From JBHGAV01 sp041946685 (GTDB lineage Bacteria > Acidobacteriota > Terriglobia > Bryobacterales > Bryobacteraceae), in NCBI GenBank assembly GCA_041946685.1, contig JBHGAV010000099.1:1-8410 (forward strand): 8,410 nucleotides of DNA, in the 5' to 3' direction. The position numbers and the translations under genes are program-made. Below the pieces are notes generated by a model that had not been told where the DNA came from, made no database searches, and saw nothing but the letters and a program-made list of their open reading frames with translations. This document shows, piece by piece, positions 6,324-8,410 of the stretch. The stretch's first letter is position 1. Every line of letters begins with the position of its first letter.

Positions 6324-8309
6324 TCACTCGGCCCGGATCTCGATGACCGCAACGGTGTAGGGATCCAGGTCCACGGAAAGGTCCTTTGCGTAGTTCAGCG
6401 GCCGGCTCACCGGCGCGATCACATCCGGCTTTTCGAGGGACGCGCGATCGGTCAGGCCGGCGCTGATCGTGTGCAGCCTTGCGACCGCCCGCTCCGGGGC
6501 GCGGGCGCCCTGTAGCTGCACGAGCAGCGTGTTCCGCCTCCCCTCGTAGTTGACGGCCTTGATCACGACGCGGCGTCCGTCCGCGCTGCCGGTGGCGATG
6601 GCGTCGACCGTGCCGGGCAGCCAGCCTTCCGGCTTCATGGTCGCGATCTCCTTGAAGAACGCCGCGCGGTCGCTGATGTCCCGGAAGGTGCCGCTTGTCG
6701 AGGCCAGGTACCGTTCGGCGTAGTGTTCGCGGAAAAGTTTCTCGACCGGGTAGGCTCCCCCGGGAAACCAGGAGACATGGTCGTGGTAGATGAACGACGT
6801 CCAGGTCGGATCGTCCGTCGTGTTGCGCATGAGCAGGGCCGGACAGCTCATCGTCAGTTCCGGGCCGAGCTGCTCGTAGAGGATCAGGCTGCCGGCCGCG
6901 TGGAGCCCCGCCCTCCAATCGTAGGTGCGCGAAAGGTTCCACTCGAGCACGCCGATCTCGATCTTCGGGTGCGCCGAGCCGCGGACGTAGTCCCGCAGCT
7001 TCACGAGATAGTCGCCGATGCGCCTCAACCCGGTTTCGAAGTTCTCGGGTTCGTATTCGTAGTTGTGGACGCCGAGGATGTCGAAGTTCTTGCCGGCCAG
7101 GTCGATGACCTTCTGGCTCCAGCCCATGTCGTTGGATCGCTTCTGTCCGCAAGCCACGATCTTCGCCCCCGGTGCGATGGCCCGCAGGCGGCTGCCGTAG
7201 ACGTTGACGACCTCGGCGTACTTCTCGGGCGTGAAGCCGTTGTTCATGGGCTCGTTGTCGATCTGGAAGTAGCGGACGCCATACGGTTCGGCGTGGCCAT
7301 TGGACGCCCGCACCCGTCCCCATTCGGTCGCCGGGGGATCGTTCAGGTAGTGCACCCAGTCCATGGCGTATTGGACTTCGTCGGGGCTGGTGCCGGGCGC
7401 CGCCAGCACGACCAGAGGCTCGGCGTTGAGCCTCCGGCAAAGCCCCAGGAATTCGTCCGTTCCGAAGCCGTAATAGTCCGAGTAACCGCCCCACATCATG
7501 TTGGGGTGATACCGGCGCGAGACCAGCGGGCCGATGCCGTCCTTCCACTTGTAGGTGGAAGCGAATGAGCCTCCCGGCCAGCGAATGAAGGGCGGAGCCA
7601 GGTCTCTCAGGGCCTGGAGCAGGTCGGGGCGCAGCATACCGTCGCGGCGCACGTCGGCGCGCATCATTGAAATGAAATCAATGAGCAGCGCTCCGGTCCC
7701 CTCCGCCGCGATCTCCACCGAGGCGTGCGTATCCCGCATGGAGCTGGAGAAGGAGTAGTGAACCTCCTGCCAGTCCGAACCCTGGAACGGGAGCGGCACG
7801 GAAGCGATCGGGTCGCCCTTGGAGCTGACCACGCGGAACGCCAGCTTCGGAGACCCTTCCTCCCGTTTGACCCAGAGCGAGCCGTCGTAGGTGTGTCCCG
7901 CGGCCACATAAACGCGGCCCTGCCGGATTCCGGCGCGGCCGCCGTCCACGCGGAGGCGCACGCTCTTGGCTCCGTTCTTGAACTCGACGTTCGCGACCTC
8001 GACCCTGCCGCGGTCCGCAAACGGCTTCCAGTAGGTTTCGAAATCGTTGCCCTCGAATCCGCAGCCTTGAATCTGCTCGGCGAACAGCCCGTCTTCCACC
8101 GAATGGTTGATGTGCTCCAGGAAGTGGCCGTAGATCCGCTGGTCGATGGTGCCCATTACCCTGTCCGTATCGACGGGCAGCACGGCGACCCTCGCCCCAC
8201 CCGCCGGGACGGCCCTGGAAATCTCCGGGCCCGACTCGACGCCGGTCTGGGGAGCTGCGGTCGCGGCGGTGGCCCCCACCGAGGTGATGAGAAAGCTGCG
8301 TCTGTCCAT
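6324..8309 (-). CDS. Tat-exported alpha-L-arabinofuranosidase, GH51 type
   Basis: This 661-residue enzyme probably releases terminal alpha-L-arabinofuranosyl groups from arabinan, arabinoxylan or related glycans outside the cytoplasm. It begins MDRRSFLITSVG, a twin-arginine signal cleaved near residue 20. Residues 80-220 look like the carbohydrate-binding beta-sandwich (CBM4/9-like) inserted in long GH51 enzymes. The TIM barrel (about 220-520) shows IRWPGGSF (242-249), YKWKDGIGP (253-261), the acid/base E353 in QIDNEP and the nucleophile E456 in LEWN. A beta-sandwich C-terminal domain ends the chain. The acid/base motif reads DNE where many GH51 enzymes have GNE; both catalytic glutamates are present. 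The long exported form differs from the roughly 500-residue cytoplasmic GH51 enzymes. The gene stands alone on the minus strand behind tRNA-Leu; its stop is 8 bases from that of the phosphoesterase coming the other way. Confidence 0.92.
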   Translation of the reverse strand: MDRRSFLITSVGATAATAAPQTGVESGPEISRAVPAGGARVAVLPVDTDRVMGTIDQRIYGHFLEHINHSVEDGLFAEQIQGCGFEGNDFETYWKPFADRGRVEVANVEFKNGAKSVRLRVDGGRAGIRQGRVYVAAGHTYDGSLWVKREEGSPKLAFRVVSSKGDPIASVPLPFQGSDWQEVHYSFSSSMRDTHASVEIAAEGTGALLIDFISMMRADVRRDGMLRPDLLQALRDLAPPFIRWPGGSFASTYKWKDGIGPLVSRRYHPNMMWGGYSDYYGFGTDEFLGLCRRLNAEPLVVLAAPGTSPDEVQYAMDWVHYLNDPPATEWGRVRASNGHAEPYGVRYFQIDNEPMNNGFTPEKYAEVVNVYGSRLRAIAPGAKIVACGQKRSNDMGWSQKVIDLAGKNFDILGVHNYEYEPENFETGLRRIGDYLVKLRDYVRGSAHPKIEIGVLEWNLSRTYDWRAGLHAAGSLILYEQLGPELTMSCPALLMRNTTDDPTWTSFIYHDHVSWFPGGAYPVEKLFREHYAERYLASTSGTFRDISDRAAFFKEIATMKPEGWLPGTVDAIATGSADGRRVVIKAVNYEGRRNTLLVQLQGARAPERAVARLHTISAGLTDRASLEKPDVIAPVSRPLNYAKDLSVDLDPYTVAVIEIRAE

Positions 8310-8314
8310 AGCTC

Positions 8315-8325
8315 ACTCCTCCTTT
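8315..8325 (-). promoter_or_regulatory. Strong Shine-Dalgarno of the arabinofuranosidase gene
   Basis: On the minus strand this reads AAAGGAGGAGT, with GGAGG eight bases before ATG 8309. It fixes the start just ahead of the twin-arginine signal. It contrasts with the weak or absent sites before the nitroreductase and kinase genes. Confidence 0.8.
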
Positions 8326-8353
8326 CGGTTCTGCATCTGAGGAAATGCCAGAT

Positions 8354-8410
8354 TGGTGCGGACGAGAGGACTTGAACCTCCACGCCCTCGCGGGCACTGG
8401 AACCTAAATC
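8354..8410 (-). tRNA. tRNA-Leu (UAG), 5' part beyond the window edge
   Basis: Read on the minus strand, the visible part runs from the anticodon stem to the encoded CCA. The anticodon loop TTTAGGT (8408-8402) carries TAG at 8406-8404 and is followed by TCCAG (8401-8397). A long variable arm with GCCC-GCGA-GGGC marks a class II tRNA. The T arm is GGAGG-TTCAAGT-CCTCT, and the acceptor strand CGTCCGC is followed by A and CCA. The D arm and 5' acceptor strand lie past base 8410. The arabinofuranosidase start is 44 bases downstream, with no T-run terminator between them. Confidence 0.93.

Noticed and set aside
6307..7548. 413-codon open frame on the minus strand overlapping the arabinofuranosidase
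   Set aside because: It is an out-of-frame reading of the GH51 gene with low-complexity Arg/Gly-rich sequence, while the GH51 frame has full family motifs.

Overview
The window looks like a chromosomal stretch of a GC-rich acidobacterium, probably of the Solibacter/Bryobacter type. The main reason is a secreted von Willebrand A protein of the 'VWFA-related acidobacterial' kind. Three twin-arginine-type signal peptides, secreted glycan-degrading capacity and dense gene packing with very short 5' leaders agree with this. The lineage is inferred from family knowledge, not from a marker gene.

Layout. Bases 1-54 are the last 17 codons of a gene entering from the left. Bases 55-258 hold no convincing protein gene. 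They contain the 3' half of a histidine tRNA (177-220) with no 5' half in place, plus a 14-base tRNA-5'-like motif on the opposite strand (115-128), so this looks like a recombination or integration scar. The VWFA protein (259-1932) is followed by two probably exported flavoproteins: a Tat-type flavodoxin-domain protein (2000-2605) and a nitroreductase-fold protein with a Sec signal (2650-3303). A tight three-gene operon comes next: a four-carbon acid sugar kinase (DUF1537 family, 3332-4465), a PdxA2-type dehydrogenase overlapping it by ATGA (4462-5430), and a Tat-exported calcineurin-like metallophosphoesterase (5446-6315). On the minus strand, ending only 8 bases away, is a Tat-exported GH51-type alpha-L-arabinofuranosidase (8309-6324). 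Just upstream of it is a tRNA-Leu(UAG) cut by the window edge (8354-8410).

How they may work together. The kinase and dehydrogenase make a complete small route: a C4 sugar acid such as D-threonate or D-erythronate is phosphorylated at O4, oxidised at C3 and decarboxylated, giving dihydroxyacetone phosphate. The arabinofuranosidase outside the cytoplasm supplies pentose from plant or microbial polysaccharide. The phosphoesterase in the acid-sugar operon may release a phosphorylated precursor in the periplasm, but that is inference. No transporter or regulator for the pathway lies in the window.

I found no CRISPR array, insertion sequence, phage gene or toxin-antitoxin pair. The least explained items are the split tRNA-His remnant, the pair of exported flavoproteins, and the exported phosphoesterase inside an otherwise cytoplasmic acid-sugar operon.
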